From assembly GCA_036898135.1 (NCBI GenBank), contig CM072515.1, forward strand, positions 51,029,595-51,093,594: a DNA stretch of 64,000 nucleotides. The letters run 5' to 3'. The translations under genes and the position numbers were made by a program. The stretch is from Oncomelania hupensis (taxonomy: Eukaryota > Mollusca > Gastropoda > Littorinimorpha > Pomatiopsidae). Every line of letters starts with the position of its first letter. Position 1 is the first letter of the stretch. The notes under the pieces are model-generated. The model searched no databases, was not told the DNA's origin, and saw nothing but the letters and a program-made list of their open reading frames with translations. Positions 48,005 through 59,510 of this stretch are shown in pieces.

Positions 48005-48051
48005 CCCCCCCCCCCCACACACACACACACACCCACACCCCACACACACAT
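47973..48051. repeat. (CA)n microsatellite with poly(C)
   Basis: CA runs interrupted by a C-run at 48004-48015. Lies in the presumed first intron of the armadillo-type gene. Confidence 0.95.
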
Positions 48052-48521
48052 GGAGTTGTCTCTTTTTAAATCATATTGTATTGTCTTGTCTTATCATGGG
48101 CTCCCACAGTCATACTTGTTGATTACAATGGCACTTTAAAAGGTGTTTGCCCATGTTTCACCGAAAAGCCATTCTCTCAGGCCACAGATTTCTCTGGATT
48201 ACTGAAAGTGGGGTTGGGAGACATATTATAAATTGTTTCTTTTGTGTATTTTCATTTGGGAATTAGGAATCTGATTTTGCGATTGTAACTACATCATGTA
48301 GTACATGTAAAATTATAAGATTTAACAATTTTGCAAGTAACATCATGTTCCAAAACGTAACAAAAATACTACAATTTTGACCACGATCTTTTGGTCAAGG
48401 AAAAAGGATAATCTGCGGTTTGAGGTTTGGTCAATGCTTGATCTTTATTATTAATTAAAAATGTGAGTCTGCAAAGCAGCAGATTAACCGAGCTTCACCA
48501 CAGCATATCGCCAAAGCTTAC

Positions 48522-48600
48522 CCTTCAATCGCAAGAAACAAGCTCAACAATAAACTGCCTATTCAGCAGCGTCGTCAAGCCGTGTGCCGCCATTTGTAAA
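48522..48600 (-). other. Candidate 5' noncoding first exon with a 22-codon uORF
   Basis: The minus strand shows AAATGGCGGC (YY1-type core, common just after metazoan start sites) at about 48585-48595. A 22-codon frame follows (MAAHGLTTLLNRQ..., stop at 48525), and a consensus donor AAGG|GTAAGC at 48521. A possible acceptor (CTTGCAAG, before 47916) lies just upstream of the main start codon at 47890. If used, the uORF would sit in the 5' leader. The splice link is inferred. Confidence 0.4.
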
Positions 48601-48641
48601 CAGTGAATGCAAAGGTTGTTTCCCTTGGCATAGGCACTTGA

Positions 48642-48646
<5 letters not shown>

Positions 48647-48720
<74 letters not shown>
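48647..48720. repeat. (CT)n microsatellite
   Basis: About 37 uninterrupted CT units, about 50 bp upstream (gene sense) of the candidate 5' exon of the armadillo-type gene. Confidence 0.95.
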
Positions 48721-48725
<5 letters not shown>

Positions 48726-48849
48726 TCATTTGCAAAGGCTATCAAAACTGTACTGCCTGTTCATAAATTTATGTATTTTTTATTTATTTATACATTTTAA
48801 TAAATCAATTAAATTTTATTATTCATTTATTTCTTTTCATTTTTAAACC

Positions 48850-48950
48850 AGTTCCACAGTGCCAGCCTTCTACTAGTGTGCAAACTGGTTTTGAATCGTC
48901 CTTATGTGTCCGGGGACGTTAATCTATTTAACTAACTAACTAACTGGTTT
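48850..48950 (+). mobile_element. SINE-type 3' end with (AACT)n tail
   Basis: TCCGGGGACGTTAATCTATT is followed by repeated AACT. GGGGACGTTAA(A/T) plus a short tetranucleotide tail is a common 3' end of molluscan SINE-like repeats. Only the 3' part is recognisable. Confidence 0.4.
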
Positions 48951-49204
48951 TGAAATTATGTTTCCATTGCTGATAAGTTGTGGGGCGAGTAAGGTTTTTC
49001 TGTCATAGATTCTGATTCTTCAATAAATCCATAGTGTGTGCTTCCATGTTTCTATGTATTTTTACTTGTAGCTTACGTTGCTGGATAATGTGCAACCCTA
49101 ATCGTATGTAGTTGTTTTTATTTGCATATTTCCAGTGAGGTTGACTCTAGCCGATTACATTCTAAGATTTGGTTTCAGAAATAATCTCTTGTGCGCTGAG
49201 GGTA

Positions 49205-49222
49205 AAGGGAAATAAAATAAAA

Positions 49223-49277
<55 letters not shown>

Positions 49278-49281
49278 ATAT
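49205..49281. repeat. (AAAT)n microsatellite
   Basis: About 17 AAAT units. Confidence 0.95.
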
Positions 49282-49849
49282 TGTGATGTAGAAATCGAAT
49301 GTTAAAATGGCTGTGCTTAATTCTAAAGGGAAAATAATTACAGGCACTATGTAATAAAACAGCTCGAATCCACTGACTGTAATGAACTCAAAGGAACAAG
49401 AACAGAGTAGCAATGGCAAGCTTGCATCGTCGAAAAGAGGTTACCACCCCTTTACTTGAAAATTATAGCAAAAAGGGAAAGAATCATTCTGTGCTGAAGG
49501 GTAGCATTCCACGCAACGTCATTGGAAGATTCGAGCCTCCTCCCATTCAGCCCACCACCCCATCTCAAGTAACTGGCACGTCTGTGTGAATAAACCACAC
49601 CCTCCATCTCATCCAGTTTGTTATGGACGCACAGAGCTCAAACTCAGTTTTTTCTCATCTAGCTGAATTGAGCATAATATATTCTGTAGCTACAAGTCGG
49701 ATGAGCTCTTCGATCTTAGAAAATCAGACTGACTATGATTCAGAGTGCACTTTGCATGAGACATAAGACACTTGTCACAGTCTAGCATGTCAATAGGACC
49801 TTGATATTCAGCCAGCTTAGGGTCTTTACTTTTTGGGTCAAGATTATCT

Positions 49850-50070
49850 AAACCAAAGTTTAGTCTGTGCATACGTTTGCATGGATTTCATCGCATGGAC
49901 TTTAAAGATCCTGACGCTAATGTCCTAGATGGATGAGTGTCTAGACGAGTGAGTGCCAGATACAAAACACGCCCAGCCATTAAGCTCCTCGATCTAGTCC
50001 TATTCCCCCTCGTCGTATGTGGCGCTAGCGCTACTCTGCTGCAGCCGCACTTTCACTGAGAAAACAACCC
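49850..50070 (+). mobile_element. Family 2 SINE, 5' module copy
   Basis: AAGTTTAGTCTGTGCAT and GACTTTAAAGATCCTGACGC are followed by ATGTCCTAGATGG and a GTCCTATTCCCCCTCGTCGT segment shared with 51848-52036 but not with the 43700 copy. So at least two forms share the 5' module and differ downstream. Confidence 0.65.
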
Positions 50071-51034
50071 GAATTTCTCCCGCTTGGGTGACGAATATTA
50101 TCCAACATATTGTTTTTAACACCATATTATGGATGCAAGTCAGTAGTAGCCTTCACCATCCACACTCGACTTGCATGGTATGCCCGATTACAGGAACAAT
50201 GGCATATGCTTTTCTACCTTAATACTCGTTGGGGACTCTCCCTGCGTCTGAGATCTGTCATGCATAAAATGCAATCTCATGCAAGTGTAGATCCATGCAG
50301 CCACAGGTACTCTGTTTGGACTGAGGACTGGACTTGACACTCCCATTAGACATCGGCACGTCCGCCTTTCAGGCGCTAGCCACCCGAGATGACCCTCCCT
50401 CCTGCTGACCCTCCCCCGATTCTATTATATCAAAAACCCTCCCCCATGCATTAGCCAGAATAATTTTATCGATCTGTGCTTTTGTCTTAGATCTTCCAGT
50501 GTTAAAAACCTCCCTCCTGCCCGTCATCAGTGATGATTCTCCTTTCGTCCTTTCAGAACCCGCCTTCTTGGCTCTATACCTCATCTCTCGTCCCCTAGTT
50601 CTTGCCCTTCTCCAAGCCATTTGATGGACTAGGTTAATCGATCTGATATAATTTGTCTTTCTTTGGTAAAAGCAGAATGTTATTATTCACGAGAAGCAAA
50701 CAAAGCATGGAGAATATAAAGGGCACACAAAACCACCTTTATTTCCTTGCAAAAATCTCTCTTCTGTTTAAGCTTTCTTTATTCCTCTGTACACAAACCT
50801 CCTCCATATATTCCTCTTCTCTGGAACCCTTCCTCCTCTCGCATCCTCCTTGCTAACCCTACACCTTTCCCGGGCATTATCAAACATAACTTTATCAGGG
50901 TGGTTAGCAGTTAGCTGTCGATGTAGATTGCTATAGTCTTCAATACCGAAATTGTGCCAGTTCTCGGTTTGATCCACGCATGGGGCGAAAAAAAGAAATA
51001 ATAATTTAAAAAAACACACACTTAGATATGAGAC
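50071..51034. other. Unassigned; two minus-strand frames of unknown nature
   Basis: Minus-strand frames at 50620-50369 and 51019-50768 lack stops for about 80 codons. The second includes DYSNLHRQLTANHPDKVMFD. Composition is not low-complexity, but I recognise no family. They may be remnants of a retroelement polyprotein. Confidence 0.3.
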
Positions 51035-51838
51035 TTATCTTATCCTATCCTATCCCGTAACTCGGAAATCGTTGGGGCACCACAGATGACCGTTTAACCA
51101 GCGTACTCCATCTTTCTCTGTTCTCAGCAACCCTTATGGCTTCGCTCAGTATCGAGCAAGTCCATTCTGGAATGTTGTCCTCCCACCTCTTTTTCTGTCT
51201 TTATCTTCTTCTTCCTCCTTGCACAGTGCCTTGCAGGATGGTCTTTGCAAGGCCTAATGCTCTGGTGATGTGGCCATACCATCGTAGTTTCCGTTTCTTC
51301 ACCACTGTGAGCAGGGCATCGTGTTGTCCAATGGTTTGTGTGATTGTCTGTCGGACTTCGTCGTTGGTGATGTGCTGGTCATAGGAAATGCCCAGAAATC
51401 TTCTGTAGCGCTTCATCTCCATGCTTTGTATTCTTCGTTGTAGGTCTGCTGTGAGGGTCCATGTTTCGCAAGCGTATAGGAAGATGGAGATGACAAGGGA
51501 GCGCAGCAGCCTTACCTTGGAGTGCAGACGGATTGTCCTGTCTTTCCAAATGGGCTTCAACCTTGTCAGGGCAGCAGTTGTTTGTGCTATCCTGGAGAGG
51601 ACTTCCTGTGGACCCATTGTCTGATACAATGACTCCTAAATATTTGAAGCTATGCACTGTGTTGGGGGATTGGCCTTGGACTTTGATGTCCATGTGGATG
51701 TCATTGGTGTTGTCGGTCATTATTTTGGTCTTCTCTGCACTTATTTCCATTCCAAAGGCTCTGGAGGTATTGTCAAGCTTCTGTACCAGCTGTTCAAGTT
51801 CTTGTTTCTCTCCAGCCAATCCATCCATGTTATGAAGT
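51035..51838 (-). pseudogene. RTE-like LINE, 3' fragment (800 bp)
   Basis: Reverse orientation, with tail TATCCTATCCTATCCCG at 51038-51057. The best preserved C-terminal block in the window: GMEISAEKTKIM, FKYLGVIVSDNGS, then (after a frameshift near 51612) EVLSRIAQTTAALTRLK, SIFLYACETWTLTADLQRR, DEVRQTITQTIGQHDALL and KLRWYGHITRALGLAKTILQ. 5' truncated inside the RT domain. Confidence 0.88.
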
Positions 51839-51847
51839 CACTTATAC

Positions 51848-52036
51848 TCGTGAGAGTATAGCCGAGGTCCAATCCCTGCATTCCATCGCATGGACTTTAA
51901 AGAACCTGACGCTCATGCCCTAAACGGGTAAGTGCCAGAAAATATACCAACACCGCCAGCATCCACTAAATAGGTCCTATTCCCCCTTGTCCTGGATGGC
52001 GCTGCGCTTGCCGTTGTCGCGCTTTTGCTGAAAAGA
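51848..52036 (+). mobile_element. Family 2 SINE 5' module, interrupted by family 1
   Basis: CATGGACTTTAAAGAACCTG and GTCCTATTCCCCCTTGTCCT match the copy at 49850. The sequence runs into TTGCTGAAAAGA, which is the target site of the family 1 insertion that follows. Confidence 0.7.
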
Positions 52037-52734
52037 CCCCTTTGGGGTCATGAGCAATCTTGCCACTGTAGATTGTTCTAACCTATACAGGGAAAAGTGA
52101 AAGCCCCAGTTGAAAACCTGTCTTTCCTTTATAGGCATGACCGATTCACTGCGGCAACAGTACCCCCGTTGGAGTGCCGGGGGTTTCAGTATAAATAGTA
52201 CCCCCACTTTCTGGAAATTTAGTGCTTTAAATTCCCACTGTCGCTGTCTTTCTCATTTGCTCTTTCTCATTCCTGCTCTGTCCTATCAATCTGCTATACT
52301 ATCTTCTTCTTCGCTAGATCAGTGACCTACCTTTTTTCTTGAAAACTCTTCCTGGACAAGACTCCTTGTTTGTGTATGAGGTCTGTTGGATCAGCTTGGG
52401 AATATTGGACGCTTTCTGCCGGGTGGTCACTAGGGCTTCCTATGATGTTATTATTTAGCAATATAGGCATTTTATATGTATGTGTTTTGTTGATAATTTA
52501 TAATGATGTTTGTATTCTATTTTGTTTTTGTAACCGGGGGTTTGATTAGTTGGGGTAAAGCCTCAGCCGTCCCCTGCGTGGGATGTCTTTATCGTAAAGT
52601 GACTGGCCGGTGGAGGGCATTCAATTTTCCCACTAGGGTTGTTTCAGCAGATCTTTTATGCGGATCGGGGGTTGTCCGGTCCTGATTTGGCTCGGAAGAG
52701 TCCGCTGGACCTAAAGCAACAATCAATCAATCAA
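52037..52734 (+). mobile_element. Family 1 retroelement, long subfamily (copy E)
   Basis: Flanked by TTGCTGAAAAGA (52025-52036) and TTGCTGAGAAGA (52735-52746), a 12-bp target duplication with one later mismatch. Starts CCCCTTTGGGGTCATGAGC and ends GGACCTAAAGCAACAATCAA plus (TCAA)n. 698 bp. The small frame is closed by TGA at the LDQ codon position. Confidence 0.9.
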
Positions 52735-52779
52735 TTGCTGAGAAGATAGCCCAAACACCGCCCGCATGGATAACAAATA

Positions 52780-52784
<5 letters not shown>

Positions 52785-52830
<46 letters not shown>
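52785..52830. repeat. (CT)n microsatellite
   Basis: About 22 CT units. A pyrimidine-rich region continues to about 52975. Confidence 0.95.
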
Positions 52831-52832
<2 letters not shown>

Positions 52833-52975
52833 ATATAACCCTATTATCTGATCTTTTTTAGGAAACTTCCCTCTCTCATAACACTTCTTTTGTATTTTTA
52901 CTTCCTGTACCATTCCCTCCTCACGCCAATCCCCAACTCTCACCTCTCTCTCTCCTTCTCTCTATCCTTACTTTT

Positions 52976-53659
52976 AATCTTTCTCCTTTCATGCCCCTTT
53001 CTTCTTTTCAGACCCATCCTTCTTAAAGATTCTCCGTGAACACTCCTCCTCTCTGCACCTCTTACATAGAATAGCTTTATCGATCTGTAGAATTGTCTGA
53101 GACACGGCAAGGGCAGCAAAGAGCGAAATACAAGCGCAAACTCGCTAGAAGTAGAATTAGGAGACAGCTTGGCTGGGCTACTTTCCTTGTGGAAAATCCT
53201 GGAAGGGAAGGGACAGCAATAATAGAATGTTAACGGGTTTTGAAAACTGTGGGGACAGTATTGAACAATCGTACAGTAGAAAGCAACAGGCAGTCTAAAT
53301 GTAAACCTTGAAAACAAGAGCAGAATCGTTAGAATAAGACACGATGAAAAGGACAGTGTGGGAGAAAAAAAATTTCCCTTGGAACACAAGCACAGGCGCA
53401 CACAAACAAACTCAGCGAAGCGCACACAAATAAGTCCTATCCCAATGCGTTGCTATAGATTAGCCAGAGGAAAATAATTCTGCGCCTGTAGTCTGGTGTG
53501 GCGCTCAATGACGTCGCTCTGGCCAAATGAAGCCAAAACACAGTAACTCCAAAATTGTATGCTTCTAAGCTGGGCGTATTACCATTAAATGAATGAAGCT
53601 AATTATCCTGTGCAAAATATATAGTGGGGGCATCTGCAGTTGACAATTTCACAGATTTA
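52976..53659. other. No gene recognised
   Basis: A 161-codon minus-strand frame (53425-52940) ends in the CT repeat and has no recognisable domain. It is rich in Phe, Leu, Ser and Cys and looks like chance. Confidence 0.35.
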
Positions 53660-54985
53660 GAGTTAGAAATACGCTGATTTGCATTTTCTCAAAAGATCAC
53701 AAAGTATTAATTATTTACAGACTATATCAACTTATACAAAATAATGAGCTCAAGAACGAACCTGATTTAAACTGTAAATTAAGTTCAAACAAACTTTCAC
53801 AACCGCCTATACCTAATTGGGAACTTCAACGAGCAAATTCTAACATAGACTATTCTGAATTAAGAAAACAGGAAAACGACATTTTATTAGCCGCAGAAGC
53901 AAAGGAACGTATCTATCAAAAATAGTATTCTTACTTACAAATAATGTATTTATACTGATGGTTCTGTTTTACAATCAGGTGAAACAGGTGCAGGTTATGT
54001 TATACTTATTTCTTAGTGAAAGGGCAATCAATATTTACTGCAGAACTTATTGCTATACTTATGGCATTGAATAAAATCATTGTTTAAACATTAAATATCA
54101 CACAAGCCATTGGACAACACGATGACCTGCTCACAGTGGTGAAAAAACTGAAACTCCGATGATATGGCCACGTCATCAGATCATCAGGTCTTGCAAAGAC
54201 CATCCTGCAAAGCACAGTGCAAGGAGGTAGAAGAAGAGGGAGACCGAAAAAGAGGTGGGAGGACAACATTCGAGAATGGACTGGTTTGACACTGAGCGAA
54301 AGAATCAGGGTTGCTGAGGACAGGGAAAGATGGAGTGCGCTGATTAAACGACCATCTGTGGTGCCCCTACGACCTCCTAGGATAGGATAGGATAGGATAG
54401 GTTTAAACATTGGCTTTTTAAATATATTATGTTGTGTGGACTCTAAATCAGTTTTATAAACGTTGGATTCAAGTTATATAATAAGGAAAGATGTGATATT
54501 ATATATTATATAAAATATCTTATTCATAGTTTAATCATAAATGGAACAAATGTTCAATTTTGCTGAATAATATCTCATAGCGGATTAGATCATAATGGCT
54601 GGGCTGATAGGATTGCAAAAAAGGGGCGAAAAATGAAAGTACTGTTATTAGCTCGGTATATCATTCTTAAGAAAAGCATATAATATAATTGAGAAAAATA
54701 AAAAAAATAAATGTCCTTTCATTAAATTATATAATGGAATGTTACACTCCTCGAGCTTAGCATATCGTCTTGCCTTGAACTCGTGGAGGACAAAATATGG
54801 TAAGGAAGTTGCTTGCATTTGCAAACAAGTAATTTCTATTACTCATCTCATTTATGACTGCAGTGCAATCGCACACTATAGTCCACAATATATTCGAAAT
54901 ATTCAGGATAAAAATATTAATTATTGGATAACGATTGCAAAATCATTAATATACAGTCCTGTTGGATGTTGGTTTTTGTTTTAAA
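53660..54985 (+). pseudogene. RNase H-bearing LINE (I/jockey-like), 3' remnant, interrupted
   Basis: Frames switch, but RNase H landmarks are in order: YTDGSVLQSGETGAGYVI (about 53955), TAELIAILMALNKII (about 54040), then after the RTE insert CCVDSKSVL (about 54430) and DHNGWADRIAKKG (about 54590). A C-terminal frame 54739-54984 ends in ACICKQVISITHLIYDC, a CxC...H-x4-C arrangement like the terminal zinc-knuckle-like region of such LINEs. Frameshifts and stops make it inactive. Confidence 0.78.
54093..54400 (+). mobile_element. RTE-like LINE insertion inside the RNase H LINE
   Basis: 308 bp of the RTE-like 3' end (ATCACACAAGCCATTGGACA at the left, then QQ-rich linker frame, tail GGATAGGATAGGATAG). 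It is flanked by an 11-bp duplication GTTTAAACATT (54082-54092 and 54401-54411). The older LINE continues on both sides, so the order of insertions is certain. Confidence 0.9.
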
Positions 54986-55435
54986 AAAATAAAAGTCAGA
55001 GTCAGTACAGATTATTACTAGGTCTAGTGGATTTTTTTGTGTGAAGCATAAATTCAGAAAATTAAATATTATATATGCATAAATTCAGGACATTGAATAT
55101 TATATATATTAGATATAATGGTCTGGATTCGGCTCTTTGCAGCCCGCTGGATCATATGACTAACTAACAAAATATGAGATATAAGCTTAATGAAGATTAT
55201 TTTACAAGGATTGTTTTGTAGTTATATTGGACTTTGATTGTTTAATTGTTCAGTTTTGTTTATTTTGTTTAATTCATTTCTCCCTTCATTATGACCATTC
55301 TTTATTTGTTTAATATTTTCCCCTTTTTCAATCAAGTCTAAAATCTCTTAGGTGAAAAGACAAAGAAACAAATCCAAAATTTCACATTTTTATATTTTTG
55401 CATTTTTAGCTATTTTTGCTGCGTACACGCCCATA

Positions 55436-56010
55436 ACATTACATTACATGATTATTGCTATAGGTCCAGCGGACTCTTCCGAGCCAAATCAGGACCGGAC
55501 AACCCCTGATCCGCATACAAGATCTGCCGAAACAACCCTAGTGGTAAAACTAAAAGCTCTCCACTAGCCAGTCACTTTACAATAAAGACATCCCACGCAG
55601 GGGACGCTGAGGCTGTACTCTAATTTATCGAACCCCCGTTTACAAAAACAAAATAGAATACAAACATCATTATAAATTATCAACAAAACACATACATATA
55701 AAATGCTTACATTGCTAAATAATAACATCATAGAAAGCCCTAGTGACCACCTGGCAGAAAGCGTCCAATATTCCCAAGCTGATCTAACAGACCTCATACA
55801 CAAATAAGGAATCTTGTCTAGGAAAAGTTTTCAAGAAAAACGGTAGGTGACTGGTCTAGCGAAGAAGAAGATAGTATAGCAGATTGATAGAACAGAGCAG
55901 GAATGAGAAAGAGCAAATGAGAAAGACAAAGACAGTGGGAATTTAAAGCACTAAATTTCCAGAAAGTGGGGATACTATTTATATTGAAACCCCCGGCACC
56001 CCAACGGGGG
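55436..56010 (-). mobile_element. Family 1 retroelement, short subfamily (copy F)
   Basis: Flanked by TACACGCCCATA (55424-55435 and 56011-56022). On the minus strand it starts CCCCCGTTGGGGTGCCGGGG, and on the plus strand its 3' end shows ACATTACATTACATG. It therefore shares both the short 5' end and the TGTAA-type tail with copy B. 575 bp. Confidence 0.9.
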
Positions 56011-56427
56011 TACACGCCCATAGGAAAGCTTTCGCCTCGATGTTGTGGATTAATAAAGTGTTCTACCTTACACTTTCTATTGTAAATTGTTTTAGTTCCT
56101 TTTTTTAATTGGGAGAGGGGGGGAGGGGGTAAGGGGGTGTGTGTGGAGCGAATGACGTTAGACTCACTTTAAAACCATTACAATGTATGAAGTTAAAACT
56201 TACTAATGAGCTGAATGTAGTCTAGCGAGGTATATTAGATAGGTGTTTTTTTTTTCTTTGTACAACGTCAATTAACTCGATAGGCTGAACTCTCTCTTTT
56301 CACAGTTCAGTATTCTCCCAGTCCATCCATCCCCATCACTCCATTCAGAGTGTAACTACCATTTTCTCCTTGTCACTCTTTTTAAAAAAAAAAACAATAA
56401 TAAAATGTTTTTAAAAAAAATTTAGCA

Positions 56428-56541
56428 CTGAAGAAGAAGAAGAAGAAGAAGAAGAAGAAGAAGAAGAAGAAGAAGAAGAAGAAGAAGAAGAAGAAGAAGA
56501 AGAAGAAGAAGAAGAAGAAGAAGAAGAAGAAGAAGAAGAAG
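56428..56541. repeat. (GAA)n microsatellite, about 38 units
   Basis: Uninterrupted GAA/AAG array. Purine/pyrimidine asymmetric, thus a candidate for triplex (H-DNA) structure. Confidence 0.97.
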
Positions 56542-56672
56542 AGTACAATTATGGAGAGTTTGCCGATGGTCTTAAACAATTATTAAGATTAATGACCTAA
56601 AGGTACTGAATGATTTATTATTCTGTAATATAGTAAAACCAAATTCAACTGTGTACACAAAAGCTCACTCCT

Positions 56673-57429
56673 ATGGCGGCCTACTAGCGCCAAAACCTGA
56701 TAATTACAATTATCATGTGATAATTGCAAATATCATGGGATAATTACAATTATCAAGAGATAATTACAATTATCATTGAAAATTACAAATATGTTCGTGT
56801 GATCATGTTTAATTTTCAGTTTTGGCTCTATTAATCCGCCTGGAAATGCGCCAAAACTGAAAATTGTAATTATCACATGATAATTACAATTTTTACTTGA
56901 TAATTATAATTTTCACGTGATCATGCTTAATTCTGGCAAGGCGGCTTACTAGCGTCAAAACCTGCAAAACTTACATGTATCAGTGATAATTGTAATTAAC
57001 ATGTGTTCTGTGTAATTCACAGAGATACCGGTAATTCACAGTGTTAATTACTAATTTTCAGTTTTGGCCACGCTTTATTAGGGCCAAAACCCCAGGCGTG
57101 CTGGGAACAGTGCCGCTGCCGCGCATGCGTATCGCGTATCGGGCCGCGTATGCTCATCTTGATATTTATAATTTTCAGTGATAATTGTAATGATCTCTTG
57201 ATAATTGTAATGATCTCTTCATAATTGTAATTATCTCATGATATTTGTAATTATCTCATGATATTTGTAATTATCAGGTTTTGGCGCTAGGAAAGCGTGG
57301 CAAATACTGATAATTATTAATTAACACTGCGGATTACCGATATCTCTGTAAATTACACAGAACACGTGATAATTTTAATTATCTCGTGATAATGGTAACT
57401 CTCGGTTTTGGCGCTAGTAGGCCGTCATA
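56673..57429. mobile_element. MITE with repeated TAATTATC motifs and internal copies of its ends
   Basis: Ends ATGGCGGCCTACTAGCGCCA and TGACGGCCTACTAGCGCCA (opposite strand) are inverted repeats of about 25 bp. They are flanked by CACTCCT (56666-56672 and 57430-57436). Partial copies of the same end occur inside, at about 56940-56966 (direct) and 57274-57294 (inverted). The body has over a dozen GATAATT(A/G)CAATTATC-type palindromes. 757 bp, no ORF. Superfamily unclear from a 7-bp duplication. Confidence 0.82.
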
Positions 57430-57788
57430 CACTCCTTTCAGCGTTCTACTACCCTCACCACTACCTCACCCCAACCCCCTTCTCGCTCTTTCCTCCTATT
57501 CCCTCTTCCCCCTCTCTCCCCTCAGTGCTCACCCCCTTCTTTCACTAAAGAGAAAGGGCAGAATTGGGGAGTTTGCCGATGTTCTCTAATACGTTTCGTC
57601 GCCTACAGAGCACGTAGGACCTCTTTCCTGCCTTGTGTTCTTAGGCACCGCCCTTTTCCTTTCTTCTAGGTACGTTATGGCCTGGGTCAATTTTCTAGCA
57701 GGTAGGGAATGGAGGGCCGAAAGTGCTGAAAGATGAAGGGGTTGAATACAAAGAGGGTTTGAAGGAGAGAAAAAAAAGAAACAAGAAA

Positions 57789-57789
57789 A

Positions 57790-57870
<81 letters not shown>

Positions 57871-57876
57871 TTCATC

Positions 57877-57928
<52 letters not shown>

Positions 57929-57933
57929 ACAAC
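57789..57933. repeat. (CAT)n microsatellite, about 46 units
   Basis: CAT array with two CTT interruptions near 57871, followed by a short AAGAAG tract. His and Met homopolymer frames are artefacts. Confidence 0.97.
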
Positions 57934-57959
57934 AAGAAGAAGAAGAAGCAGAAGAAAAA

Positions 57960-59340
57960 GGATGGACGCTAAAAGCGTCTTATTCCTAAATCAGACTCAA
58001 AGCGCGGCGATCTATAACCAACATGTCGACTCGTATATTGCACACTTTCTTACATACGCCACAAACACACATTCGTCGCATAAACATGTGGTTCAAGGCA
58101 AATCGCTATTAGAAACGGAAAGGATACTTAAATTTTATTTGAATATTTTAATTTTATTTATAGCTCGTATGCATCCCATGCCACTATTGAAGGGAGGGAG
58201 GAAACAGGAGTACTTTAACAATTCTGCCCACCTCATCGGAGATGTAATAAAGGTGGGTTAGTTTTATTTATCTTGCAATGTCTGATTTTTAAAAAAAATA
58301 ATTTAAAAAAATTCACCGTCAACCTCACATTACTACTTTTCCCCCTCCATGTCCGGAAGCACCATGCATACAACCAGTGAACGAAACGGAGAGCAACAAC
58401 GCATATAAATAGTGGAAAGAAAAGGGAGGGAAGCAAACAAACAGCAGTGAACTAGTAAAGGCAGAGCATCAAGCACACAATAGTGAAGTGATGGCGGTGA
58501 CTGGTCGCGAGCGTTTTGCTTGGACAAACAGCTCACTAGCTATAGGAAGGACCCCGCAAACACCTCCACAGCGATATGGGCACATCTCTAACCCTCTCAC
58601 CACTGGGCCCCGGCCACCCCCGGGCCCTCAATTGAGCACGTGCGGGACACTGAGGGGCCGGCATACGAGTATCAGAGACGGTTTGAGGTATACACCTGTT
58701 TTCATGCAGAGATCTATCAGAGCTAGGCCAAAGGCATTTTACGAATAGTCCCTGACTCTCAGCCAGCGGATGTACCTATGATACATTTGGACGAATAAGT
58801 GTTCTGCATTAACATACAGGGTCCCACAAAGGTCTACAAGCAGACCTGCCAACGATTAAGCAAGGAGCGGCTATCACCAGCCTCTTAAACGGGGGCCTGT
58901 GTTTCGCTGCCCGCATCCAGCATTAATTATGCGCAAATCAAACAATATAGGCCTGTGCGCTTAACTGTTCAAAGCGCATCAAGACTTTCTGAAGGCAAGA
59001 GTGCATTACTCTGAAGTACTTCTCGTGTCTTTACAAGCAACTAAGTCAGTTTAGCTAACAAATTAAACTGGACGTACCCCTTCTGTACACAGAGCCGGGT
59101 TAGCGTAGTGTCCGAGCAATAGCCCAGGGTACGCTTCTCAATTTAAACCCGAGGAGTTGGGGTGGAGGGTGGAGGTCATGGAGGATGTGTGTGGGGGTGT
59201 GGGGGCGGAGGGGAAGGGTCGTTTCGGGATTAAACGTTTGTCATCTCAACGTGTCCAGAGCTGTCTTGAAGGACGTTGGGACTGCCTATCACTTAACCTT
59301 CCCTTCTGCTCTCTCTTTCCTGTTCATGTATAGAGCCTAT
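57960..59340. other. No gene recognised; one GC-rich patch
   Basis: Two plus-strand frames (57962-58261, 58488-58748) show no recognisable domain. 58590-58680 is unusually GC-rich for the window (CCCCGGCCACCCCCGGGCCC). At 59095-59155 a sequence beginning GAGCCGGGTTAGCGTAGTG resembles the 5' half of a tRNA-like SINE head, but no clear B box follows. Confidence 0.35.
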
Positions 59341-59342
59341 AC

Positions 59343-59510
59343 TGCTGCTGCTGCTGCTGCTGCTACTGATGATGACGATGATGGTGATGCGGGTGATGAT
59401 GCTGATGGCGATGGCGGTGACTACAATGATGATGATGCTGCTTCTTCTGCTGCTGAAGATGCTAAAGATGATGGCGATGACGACGACTACAATAACAATG
59501 ATAATGACAA
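59343..59510. repeat. CTG/GAT trinucleotide-rich tract
   Basis: (CTG)n at 59343-59367, then interrupted GAT/GAC triplets to about 59510. Just after it, TTCTATACAGAGGACGAAAG is duplicated (59530 and 59569, period 39-40 bp). Confidence 0.85.

Noticed and set aside
52940..53425. 161-codon minus-strand frame
   Set aside because: Ends in a CT repeat, with biased Phe/Leu/Ser/Cys content and no domain. Probably chance.
57962..58748. Two plus-strand frames of 99 and 86 codons
   Set aside because: No family resemblance. The first starts in a microsatellite tail, the second is Pro/Arg-rich from a GC patch.
59095..59160. tRNA-like sequence starting GAGCCGGGTTAGCGTAGTG
   Set aside because: An A-box-like stretch is present, but the expected GGTTCGA-type B box and a cloverleaf could not be drawn with confidence. 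At most a SINE head.
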